From Prauserella endophytica (GTDB lineage Bacteria > Actinomycetota > Actinomycetes > Mycobacteriales > Pseudonocardiaceae), in assembly GCF_005146945.1 (NCBI RefSeq), contig NZ_SWMS01000011.1, forward strand, positions 124,001 to 188,000: a stretch of 64,000 nt of DNA. Reading direction: 5' to 3'. Both the position numbers and the translations under genes were made by a program. Shown here piece by piece: positions 43,600-51,023 of this stretch. Under the pieces are notes generated by a model. The model made no database searches. It worked only from the letters and a program-made list of their open reading frames with translations, and was not told the origin of the DNA. Numbering within the stretch: position 1 is the stretch's first letter; every line of letters starts with the position of its first letter.

Positions 43600-44039
43600 G
43601 CTCCTTCCGGCGCGGCGCCGGCGGCCGGTTCACCGGTTTCGCTCTGCTCGAGGCGGTCGATCAGGCCTGTCCTCTTCGACACGTACGCGTAGAGAAGGCT
43701 TGCCGCGACCGCGCTGAACGGCCAGAACACGTAGACCAGGAGGCCGCTGGCGGGCGGCAGCCCCCAGAAGGTCGCCTCGTGGACCTGCAGTGTCACGAGG
43801 ATCCCGATCCACACGGCGGCGTGAGCGAGGTTGAACACGTGGATGGCCGCGGCGGCAGCGGTTCTGTCCGGACCGGCCGGCACCTCAGCGACGGACAGGT
43901 ACAGGAGTACCGCGACGATCACCGGAGCGGCCAGGAACATGATGGCTGAACTGTCGAGGAACATGCCGATCAGGCTGATGATGACCAGCACGGTCAGAAT
44001 GGCGACGAGGACTTCGATCCTCCGCTGGATGTCGTTCAC
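43596..44039 (-). CDS. Small four-helix membrane protein coupled to the symporter
   Basis: 147 aa with four hydrophobic segments: VLVAILTVLVIISLIGMF, AIMFLAAPVIVAVLLYL, LAHAAVWIGILVTLQV and LLVYVFWPFSAVAASLLYAYV. A charged C-terminal tail follows. I do not recognise the family. A GTG start overlaps the symporter stop by 4 bp, so it is probably an accessory subunit of that transporter, as small membrane partners are known for some SSS carriers. Confidence 0.75.
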   Translation of the reverse strand: MNDIQRRIEVLVAILTVLVIISLIGMFLDSSAIMFLAAPVIVAVLLYLSVAEVPAGPDRTAAAAAIHVFNLAHAAVWIGILVTLQVHEATFWGLPPASGLLVYVFWPFSAVAASLLYAYVSKRTGLIDRLEQSETGEPAAGAAPEGA

Positions 44040-45550
44040 GCCCGGGCCTCCGTGTCTGGGGTGATCTGGACGGGCTGTTGCCGCGCCTCCGGTTCCGCGA
44101 TCGCATCGAAGCGCGTTTGATCCGCGCGGTTCTGAGTGAGGTAGGAGACGGCGACGTAGACGACCATTCCGACCGCGATCACCGCGTGGCCGCTGAAGAA
44201 ACCGGTCGGCGGGGTCCACCATCCCTCCTTGGTCACAATGGTGAGGCCGACGTTCAGCAACAGGCTGGTGATGATCGCGGTGAGCGCGCCGGTCCCGGTG
44301 CCGCGCCGCCAGTACAGACCGACGACGATCGGACCGAGGATGGCTGCGGCGAACGCGGACCAGCCGATCGCCCCGAGCAGGTAGATGATCTGGTCGAGGA
44401 ACAGCGCGACGAAAACGCTGAGGCCGACGATGACCACGCTGGCGATGCGGTTCCACCTCAGTTCTCGGTTGAGCGTGATACCGAACGATCCGAGCAGATC
44501 GCGGGTCATGGCCGAAGCGCCGATGGTGATGAAGCTGCTCGCGCTGGACATGATGGCGGCGAGCAGCGCCGTGAGGGCGAGCGCGGTGACCACCGGGTGC
44601 ATGTACTGGCTGAGGAAACTGTTCACGATGTCGTCCGGATTCGATGGCTCGGTCATGTTGCCCTGGACGATCTCCGCACGGGCCGCGAGGCCGAGGCCGA
44701 GCGAGAACAACGTCGTCGCGCCGTAACCGACCGACGCGATCAGTGCTCCCCAGCGCAGTTCCCTGGTGGAGCGCAGCATCAAGAACTTGTGGATGAGCTG
44801 CGGCTGTCCGATCATGCCGAGGATGATCATCATCGTGTTGGCGACGATCCAGGCGCCAGATCGGACACCGTCGAGCTGAAGCACCTCGGGCGCCGCCGAG
44901 TTGAGTGTTTCGAGGGTCGCCGTCCAGCCGCCGCCGATGCCGAGGGTGAGGAAGAATACGCCTACCGACATAGCGATCATGAGCAGGCCCTGCACGAGGT
45001 CGGTCCATACCGCCGCGAGCATGCCGCCGGCAACCGTGTACAAGCCAACGATGACTGCGCCGATGACGAGCGCGGTCGCGAAGTCGATGCCGAGCAGGAG
45101 CGCGGTGATGAAGCCCGCGGCGACGACCTGCGCGGTCATGTAACCGACCGTGCCGACCACCAGTGCGATCGACATCCACAGGGTCACCGATCTGTTCTGG
45201 TACCGCACCCGGATCAGGTCCGGAATGCTGAACGCCTGATGCCTACGGGCTATCGCGCGAAGCTTCCCGCCGAGCATGAACCACGTGAGGGCGAAGGCCA
45301 GCGGGCCGGCTATCGCGAACATCAGGGCGCCGAGGCCCCAGCTAGCGGTCGTGCCGGTCACGCCAACCATGCCCCAGCCGCTTTGGATGGACGAGAACGA
45401 CGCGATGGCCATCACGAAGAAGCCGAGCGATTGTCCCGCTACCAAGAATTCCTTCGATGATTTCATGCGGGTGTTCGCCCACAGGCCGATGCCGAGCATC
45501 AGACCGAGATAGACAAGAGTGATGAGCAGGATGAGGGTATGTGAATTCAT
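44036..45550 (-). CDS. Sodium:solute symporter (SSS family)
   Basis: 504 aa with about 13 predicted membrane helices beginning LILLITLVYLGLMLGIGLW. SSS signatures include the SSIQSGWGMVGVTG segment of helix 2, GYMTAQVVAAG and the GGMLAAVWTDLVQG block. It imports a carboxylate or similar solute with sodium; pantothenate-, acetate- and proline-type relatives share this fold. Its place inside the catabolic run suggests it brings in the pathway's substrate. Coupled to a small membrane protein. Confidence 0.9.
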   Translation of the reverse strand: MNSHTLILLITLVYLGLMLGIGLWANTRMKSSKEFLVAGQSLGFFVMAIASFSSIQSGWGMVGVTGTTASWGLGALMFAIAGPLAFALTWFMLGGKLRAIARRHQAFSIPDLIRVRYQNRSVTLWMSIALVVGTVGYMTAQVVAAGFITALLLGIDFATALVIGAVIVGLYTVAGGMLAAVWTDLVQGLLMIAMSVGVFFLTLGIGGGWTATLETLNSAAPEVLQLDGVRSGAWIVANTMMIILGMIGQPQLIHKFLMLRSTRELRWGALIASVGYGATTLFSLGLGLAARAEIVQGNMTEPSNPDDIVNSFLSQYMHPVVTALALTALLAAIMSSASSFITIGASAMTRDLLGSFGITLNRELRWNRIASVVIVGLSVFVALFLDQIIYLLGAIGWSAFAAAILGPIVVGLYWRRGTGTGALTAIITSLLLNVGLTIVTKEGWWTPPTGFFSGHAVIAVGMVVYVAVSYLTQNRADQTRFDAIAEPEARQQPVQITPDTEARA

Positions 45551-45689
45551 CAGAGGTTCACCTTCGACTGGATTTCGCTGTTCCCCCGGCAGCTTTCGAC
45601 ATGGGCACTTGGTGTCGGAAGTCGTACCCCGACCTTCCCCTGGCCCACTGATGGAAGATCCGAGCGAGCGGAGCGAAGCCAGCTGATGG

Positions 45690-47060
45690 CTAGAGTCTCC
45701 GCTCCAGCTTCTTGTTCGCGAACTCGTCGAGGCCGAACCTGCCGAGCTCGCGGCCGATGCCTGAGTTCTTCACTCCACCGAACGGGAGGTCAGGAGCACT
45801 CTTGACCGTGGTGTTGATGCCGACCATGCCGACGTCGAGCTGGTCGGCGAGGTCGGCGGCTCGGCTCTCGTCCGCGCCGTACACGGCCGCGCCGAGCCCG
45901 TAGGGCGAATCGTTCGCGATCCGGACCGCTTCCTCGGCTGAGCCCGCCCGGTGAAGAACCGCGACAGGGCCGAAGACCTCCTCGTGGTAGGCCCGCATCG
46001 AGGGGTCGACGCCGGAAAGGACAGTGGCCGGGAAGTAGGCGCCGGGACCGTCGGGCAGCTCACCCCCGAGGTGCACGGTGGCGCCCTTGGACACCGCGTC
46101 CTCGACCTGGGCGACGAGGTCGGCCCGTGCCGATGCCGACGACATCGGCCCCAGTCTGGTTGTCTCCTCACGAGGGTCGCCCATCGTCCATTCACGGGCT
46201 CGGGCGAGGAACGCCGCGAGGAACCTGTCCCAGATCGGGCCCTCGACGATGATGCGCTTGGACGATGTGCAGGCCTGTCCCGCGTTGGCGAAGCGGCCGG
46301 TCGCGGCGTCCTGAGCAGCCCGCTCGATGTCCGCGTCAGCCAGCACGATGAAGGCGTCGGAACCACCGAGCTCGAGCACGCTCTTCTTGAGGTTGCGCCC
46401 GGCGGCTCCGCCCACGGCTTCACCGGCACGCTCCGAGCCGGTCAGCGACACACCCCGCAGGTGCGGGTGCGCGATCATGCCGGCAACCTGGTCGCTGGAC
46501 GCGAAGACGTTCTGGTAGATGCCGTCGGGACCGCCTGCCCCGGTGACGATGCCGGCGATCCGCAGCGCCTGCTGGGGGCAGTTGCCTGCGTGCTTGAGCA
46601 GAATGGTGTTGCCGAGGAGGAGGTTCGGGGCCACGAACCGGGCGACCTGGTAACAGGGATAGTTCCACGGCATGATCCCGAGGAGGGCACCGATGGGCCG
46701 GGTGTGCACGACCGCCGTTCCGCTGCCTGCGATGTCGAGCTGCTCGTCGGCCAGGAGTCCAGGCCCCTTGGTGGCGTAGTACTCGTAGATCGAGGCCGAC
46801 AGCTCGACCTCTCCCCTGGCCTGGGCCACCGGTTTGCCCATCTCGAGCGTCATCAATGCGGCGAGCTCCTCGGCCTGGTCGCGGTGAGCATCGGCGATGG
46901 CCTGGACGACCGCAGCCCGAGTGTGAACGTCCACCCGCCGCCAGTTCGAGAAGGCCGCGTGCGCGGCCTCCACGGCTCGCTCCGCCTCGGTGTCCGTCAT
47001 GGTGTCGAACTCCTTGACCACCTCACCGGTGGCCGGATCGACGGTTGCGTACCTGCTCAT
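45690..47060 (-). CDS. NAD(P)-dependent aldehyde dehydrogenase (succinate-semialdehyde DH-like)
   Basis: 456 aa. It has PWNYPCYQVARFVAP, the general-base Glu in SVLELGGSDAF, the nucleophilic Cys in NAGQACTSSKR and EEVFGPVAV. The length and the N-terminus (MSRYATVDPATGEVV) match the GabD1/succinate-semialdehyde group. With the adjacent alcohol dehydrogenase it would oxidise an omega-hydroxy acid to a diacid after ring opening, as ChnE does in cyclohexanone degradation. Substrate inferred from context only. Confidence 0.88.
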   Translation of the reverse strand: MSRYATVDPATGEVVKEFDTMTDTEAERAVEAAHAAFSNWRRVDVHTRAAVVQAIADAHRDQAEELAALMTLEMGKPVAQARGEVELSASIYEYYATKGPGLLADEQLDIAGSGTAVVHTRPIGALLGIMPWNYPCYQVARFVAPNLLLGNTILLKHAGNCPQQALRIAGIVTGAGGPDGIYQNVFASSDQVAGMIAHPHLRGVSLTGSERAGEAVGGAAGRNLKKSVLELGGSDAFIVLADADIERAAQDAATGRFANAGQACTSSKRIIVEGPIWDRFLAAFLARAREWTMGDPREETTRLGPMSSASARADLVAQVEDAVSKGATVHLGGELPDGPGAYFPATVLSGVDPSMRAYHEEVFGPVAVLHRAGSAEEAVRIANDSPYGLGAAVYGADESRAADLADQLDVGMVGINTTVKSAPDLPFGGVKNSGIGRELGRFGLDEFANKKLERRL

Positions 47061-47061
47061 C

Positions 47062-48120
47062 TCACGACCCTTTCAACACGATGCGGCCAGGGACCCCGCC
47101 GGCGGCGAGCCGGTCGAGCGCGCCCCGGACGCCATCGAGGTCCAACCTGCCGTCGATGACCGGGATCTGTGGGACCCGGCCTTGTTTGGCCAGCTCGACC
47201 ACCTCGGTGAGCTCGGCCAGGGTGCCGACGAAGCTCCCCTGGATGGTGATCATCTTCAGTGCCAGCAACGCGGTCGGGACCGTGAGCTCGCCGCCGAAGA
47301 GGCCGACCTGCACCATGTGGCCCCCCTTCACAAGCAGGTCGAAGGCCGCGGTGGCGGTCTCGTTGTCGTTGACGAAGTCGATCACCGCCGCTGCCGGTCC
47401 TCCGGTTGCGGCGAGGACGTCCCGATTCGTGTTCCCGGTCGTCGAAACCACGGAGCTGGAGGCACCCAGCTCCCGGGCGAGGGACAGGTTGGCCTCCGCC
47501 CTGTCCACCGCGCAGATCTCGCGATGTCCCAGTGCCTTGAGTGTGGCGACCGCGGTGAGCCCCACGCCGCCCACGCCGATCACCACCACCGGCGCGTCGG
47601 GCGGGAGGGGCAGCACCTTGGTGGTGGCGGCGTAGGCGGTGAGCCCCGAGCAGGCCAGGGTCGCCGCCCAGCTCGGGTTCAGGCCGCCGATGTCGAGCAG
47701 GTAGCGGGGATGAGGCACGAGGATCTTCTGCGCATAGCCTCCGGGACGAGCGACGCCCAGGTTGCGTCCCTGCGGGCAGGCGTTCTCTCTCCCGTCGAAG
47801 CAGGCAGGACACTTTCCGCAACCGATCCAGGGATAGACGAGCCGGGTGCTGCCCACTTCGGCGTCGGCGTCCGGCCCCACAGCCTCGACGACGCCGACGA
47901 CCTCGTGCCCCATGACCAACGGGTAGGGAATGCCGCGGTCGACCATGCTGAGCTTGCCGCGACTGCCCAGGTCGTAGTAGCCCTGGCGGAGGTGGGTGTC
48001 GGTGTGACACACCCCTGAGTGTGTGACCCGGAGCAGAACCTCGGTGTCCTGGGGATCCGGTGTGGGAAGCTCCAAATCGGACAATCTCGTGCTGCCCTCG
48101 GAGACGGCGAATGCGCGCAT
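47062..48120 (-). CDS. Zinc-dependent alcohol dehydrogenase
   Basis: 352 aa MDR enzyme. The catalytic zinc ligands are Cys38 (SGVCHTD) and His72 (GHE); the structural zinc loop has Cys101, 104, 107 and 115 (CGKCPACFDGRENAC). The nucleotide site is VIGVGGVGLTA. The length equals that of 6-hydroxyhexanoate dehydrogenases of the ChnD type. Its stop is 1 bp from the aldehyde dehydrogenase start, so the two form a tight oxidation pair. ATG 48120 (MRAFAVSEG). Confidence 0.9.
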   Translation of the reverse strand: MRAFAVSEGSTRLSDLELPTPDPQDTEVLLRVTHSGVCHTDTHLRQGYYDLGSRGKLSMVDRGIPYPLVMGHEVVGVVEAVGPDADAEVGSTRLVYPWIGCGKCPACFDGRENACPQGRNLGVARPGGYAQKILVPHPRYLLDIGGLNPSWAATLACSGLTAYAATTKVLPLPPDAPVVVIGVGGVGLTAVATLKALGHREICAVDRAEANLSLARELGASSSVVSTTGNTNRDVLAATGGPAAAVIDFVNDNETATAAFDLLVKGGHMVQVGLFGGELTVPTALLALKMITIQGSFVGTLAELTEVVELAKQGRVPQIPVIDGRLDLDGVRGALDRLAAGGVPGRIVLKGS

Positions 48121-48172
48121 CGAGAACCTTTCGCGTGGCGGGGACGGGCGGGGCATGGCACGACGTGGACGC

Positions 48173-49798
48173 TCAGGCCAGGGCGCCTTCGCGCTCCTCG
48201 TTCGGGATCAAGCCCCGGAACCCGGCGTCGCGTACGTCGGCGAGCTGTGTGCGGTAGTTGGCGAGCCCGCCCATGTAGAACATGACCGCATGCTTCTTGC
48301 CGGGGATGTTGGCGCCGAAGATCCACGACTCGACCTTGGGGAAGAGCGTCATGTCGGCGATCTCCTTGCAGGTGGCCGTCCACTGGTCCTCGGCCTCCTG
48401 GGTCGGTTCCACCGTCCGGACACCGTTGCGCTCGGCATGGCCTACGAGCTCGCTGATCCAGTCCACCTGTACCTCGATGCTCGGCACGAGGTTGGTGAAC
48501 GGGCCGTTCGGCCCGAGGATCATGAACATGTTGGGGAATCCGGCTTTCGAGACGCCCAGGTAGCTGGTGGGGCCGTCGGTCCAGTGCTCGTTGATGTGCC
48601 GTCCGCCGCGGCCTCGGAGGTCCATGTTGCGGTAGTTGCCGTCGACGGCGTCGAAGCCGGTGGCGAGTACGAGGACGTCGAGTTCGTGCACGACGCCGTC
48701 CGCGGTGCGTACGCCGGTGGGGGTGATCTCCTCGATGGGGTTCTCCTTGATGGAGACCAGCTCGACGTTGTCACGGTTGAACGTCTCGTAGTAGCCCTCG
48801 TTGCACAGTGGGCGCTTGGCGTAGAGCCCGGTGGGCGTGAGCTTGCGGGCGGTGTCGGGGTCCTGGACGATCTCCGCGATCTTGGACCGGATGAAGGCAG
48901 CCGCCGCGGCATTGGCCTCGGGGCTGGTGACGATGTCGCTGAAAGTGCCGAACATGAAGCGGAAGCCGTTGCCCTTGTCCCAGTTCTCCTGGAACACCCG
49001 TTGCCGTTCCTCCTCCGACACGGACGTGGCCTCCACGGTGCTCTCCTCGAACCCGAAGGCGGTCACCGAGTTGCGCACCTGTTCCCACACCGCATCGAAG
49101 TTCTGTTTCGTCGCGGCGACCTCGGCCGGGTCGACCGGCCCGTTCCCGGACGGGACGCAGTACTGCGGCGAACGCTGGAAGACCGTCAGGTGGTCGACCA
49201 TCTTGGCGGCCGCGACGATGAACTGGGTTCCGGTGGATCCGGTACCGATGACGCCGACCCGCTTGCCGGTGATGTCGAGGTCGTCGGGCCAGGCGTTGGT
49301 GTGCACGGTACGGCCGGCGAAGCTCTCCATCCCGGGGATGGCGGGGATGTTGGTCTTGGCGAGCAGGCCGAGCGCGTTGACGAGGTACCGGCTGGTGAAC
49401 TCACTGCCGTCCGCGGTGCTCACCCGCCACAGCAGGGCCTCCTCGTCGAACACCGCCCCGGTCACCTCGGTGTTCAGCTGGATGTCACGGGCGAGGTCGT
49501 AGCGCTCGACGACGTGCTGCAGGTAGGCGAGGATGTCCGGCTGGTCGAGGTAGCGGGTGTTCCAGTCCCACTCCTGGAGCAGGTCCCGGTCGAAGGAGTA
49601 CCGGTAGACGAACCCCTCGGTGTCGGACTTGGCACCCGGGTACCGGTTGAAGTACCAGGTGCCACCGACCCCGCCGCCCTTCTCGAAGGCCCGGACCGAA
49701 AGGCCGAGTTCGTTGCGCAGCTTGTGCAGCATGTAGATCCCGCCGAAACCGGCGCCGATGACGATCGCGTCGTGGTCCGCGGTGTGCTGAGTGCTCAT
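48173..49798 (-). CDS. Type I Baeyer-Villiger monooxygenase (cyclohexanone monooxygenase-like)
   Basis: 541 aa, almost the length of cyclohexanone monooxygenase. The FAD motif GAGFGG is at 15-20, the short fingerprint GGTWYFNRYPGAKSD at 45-59, the type I BVMO fingerprint FAGRTVHTNAWP at 160-171 and the NADPH motif GTGSTG at 185-190. It inserts oxygen beside a ketone carbonyl, giving an ester or lactone. The adjacent esterase, alcohol and aldehyde dehydrogenases would process that product. Regiochemistry and substrate are not readable. Confidence 0.95.
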   Translation of the reverse strand: MSTQHTADHDAIVIGAGFGGIYMLHKLRNELGLSVRAFEKGGGVGGTWYFNRYPGAKSDTEGFVYRYSFDRDLLQEWDWNTRYLDQPDILAYLQHVVERYDLARDIQLNTEVTGAVFDEEALLWRVSTADGSEFTSRYLVNALGLLAKTNIPAIPGMESFAGRTVHTNAWPDDLDITGKRVGVIGTGSTGTQFIVAAAKMVDHLTVFQRSPQYCVPSGNGPVDPAEVAATKQNFDAVWEQVRNSVTAFGFEESTVEATSVSEEERQRVFQENWDKGNGFRFMFGTFSDIVTSPEANAAAAAFIRSKIAEIVQDPDTARKLTPTGLYAKRPLCNEGYYETFNRDNVELVSIKENPIEEITPTGVRTADGVVHELDVLVLATGFDAVDGNYRNMDLRGRGGRHINEHWTDGPTSYLGVSKAGFPNMFMILGPNGPFTNLVPSIEVQVDWISELVGHAERNGVRTVEPTQEAEDQWTATCKEIADMTLFPKVESWIFGANIPGKKHAVMFYMGGLANYRTQLADVRDAGFRGLIPNEEREGALA

Positions 49799-49834
49799 GG
49801 TGTTCCTCCGGTCTTGATCAGCTGCTCGGTCGGT

Positions 49835-50740
49835 TCAGGCGCGGTACCACTTGGCGAGGCGGGCGATCTCGTCGTCCGCGGCCGCGGTGCGCCCGGCGTT
49901 GAAGGGGAAGACGTGCTGCTGCCCGGCGACCACGGAGAGGGTGACGTCGACGCCCGCTTCATCGGCGATCCGGGCGAGCCGGGTTGCGTTGTCGAGCAGC
50001 GCCTCGTCGCCACCGGCGTTGATGTAGAGCCGGGGGAAACCCGAGAAGTCGCCGTACAGCGGGTTCGCCAGCGGAGCCGTGGGGCTGGTCTGGTCGCCCA
50101 GGACGCCGGCGATCATTCCCTCGAGGAGCGGAACGCTGATCAGAGCATCGGTGGCGTCGTTGCTGGCCAGGGTTTCTCCGGCGTTTTCCATGTCCAGCCA
50201 CGGCGAGAAGGCGACGACACTGCCGGGCAGAGGATGGTTGCGCTCCTTCAGCGCCAGGGCGGCGGCGACGGCGAGATTGCCACCGGCGGAGTCTCCGATG
50301 GTGGTGATGTCGCCGGGACGGATGCCCTGCTCGACCAAGGCCAAGAAAGCCGAGACGGTGTCCTCGAGGCCGGCCGGGTGCGGGTGTTCGGGCGCCCTCC
50401 GGTAGTCGAGCACGAAGGCGGTGGCGCCCACAGCCTTGGCGACGTGGGCGGCGAGCTTGCGGTGACTCTGCGCGGAGCCGACGGCGAATCCTCCGCCGTG
50501 GGTGTAGAGGAGGACCTTGGCGGCTTCGGCTCCGGCGGGGTGGCACCAGATTCCGAGAACACCGCCGACGGTGCCCTCGGCGTAGGTCACGTCCTCCGGT
50601 TCCTTGGTCGGCTGATGCCACTCGTCGAAGATGCTGCGGAACAACCGCGTGGTCAGGTTGGGAGTGGCGGCGAGAATCTCGCTCCAGTCGGTGTACAGAT
50701 CCTTGAGCGGGTCCTGCGAGTTGGCCGAGGGGATCGTCAT
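49835..50740 (-). CDS. Alpha/beta-hydrolase of the hormone-sensitive-lipase family (esterase/lactonase)
   Basis: 301 aa. The oxyanion motif HGGG is at 81-84, the nucleophile Ser151 in GDSAGG, and the C-terminal Asp and His in GGDEALLDN and GQQHVFP. It resembles esterases that hydrolyse BVMO products (ChnC or AcmB role). ATG 50740 is chosen because AGGAG lies 8 nt upstream; the GTG 3 codons earlier overlaps that site. It is the first gene behind the divergent promoter region and 36 bp ahead of the monooxygenase gene. Confidence 0.92.
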   Translation of the reverse strand: MTIPSANSQDPLKDLYTDWSEILAATPNLTTRLFRSIFDEWHQPTKEPEDVTYAEGTVGGVLGIWCHPAGAEAAKVLLYTHGGGFAVGSAQSHRKLAAHVAKAVGATAFVLDYRRAPEHPHPAGLEDTVSAFLALVEQGIRPGDITTIGDSAGGNLAVAAALALKERNHPLPGSVVAFSPWLDMENAGETLASNDATDALISVPLLEGMIAGVLGDQTSPTAPLANPLYGDFSGFPRLYINAGGDEALLDNATRLARIADEAGVDVTLSVVAGQQHVFPFNAGRTAAADDEIARLAKWYRA

Positions 50741-50830
50741 CTCGATCACTCCTAGTCGGAGTCCGGGCGCTCACGGTCGCGCCTCTGCTGGCTGTGACCA
50801 GGGACGTTAGATTCGCCGTCACGGCTGCAG

Positions 50831-50849
50831 GTGTTCCGTTTTGGAACAC
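50831..50849. promoter_or_regulatory. 19-bp operator palindrome A
   Basis: GTGTTCC-GTTTT-GGAACAC, a perfect 7-5-7 inverted repeat, 91 bp upstream of the esterase start. Same geometry as palindrome B, 79 bp away, though the arm sequences differ. It is a likely activator site for the catabolic run. Confidence 0.6.
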
Positions 50850-50909
50850 TCGCGGCAGAGGGCGCAGAAGAGGCCGCGGTCGACCGGCTGACCGTGACGA
50901 CCCATTCAC

Positions 50910-50928
50910 TGATACGCGGAACGTATCA
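50910..50928. promoter_or_regulatory. 19-bp operator palindrome B
   Basis: TGATACG-CGGAA-CGTATCA, a perfect 7-5-7 inverted repeat, 95 bp upstream of the activator start. It could serve autoregulation or join palindrome A in upstream activation. Confidence 0.6.
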
Positions 50929-51023
50929 ATAGGGAGGCAATTGGTCTCGCTGTCGTCGGGACGAGAGCCCGGCCCTGTGGTATGGGTTACAGGACGGAGT
51001 CGTCCGAGGAGCCGAGGAGCCCG

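Noticed and set aside
44078-45460. A 460-codon plus-strand frame opposite the symporter
   Set aside because: Highly charged, repetitive Asp/Glu/Arg/His composition that mirrors the hydrophobic codons of the symporter on the other strand.
45551-45689. GAGCGAGCGGAGCGAA stretch between the aldehyde dehydrogenase and symporter genes as a repeat element
   Set aside because: Such GAGCG runs are common in high-GC genomes and only one copy is seen here; no hairpin of note.
48023-50755. A 910-codon plus-strand frame across the monooxygenase and esterase genes
   Set aside because: It spans two well-supported genes and their gap on the other strand, with no recognisable domain; a GC-driven shadow.
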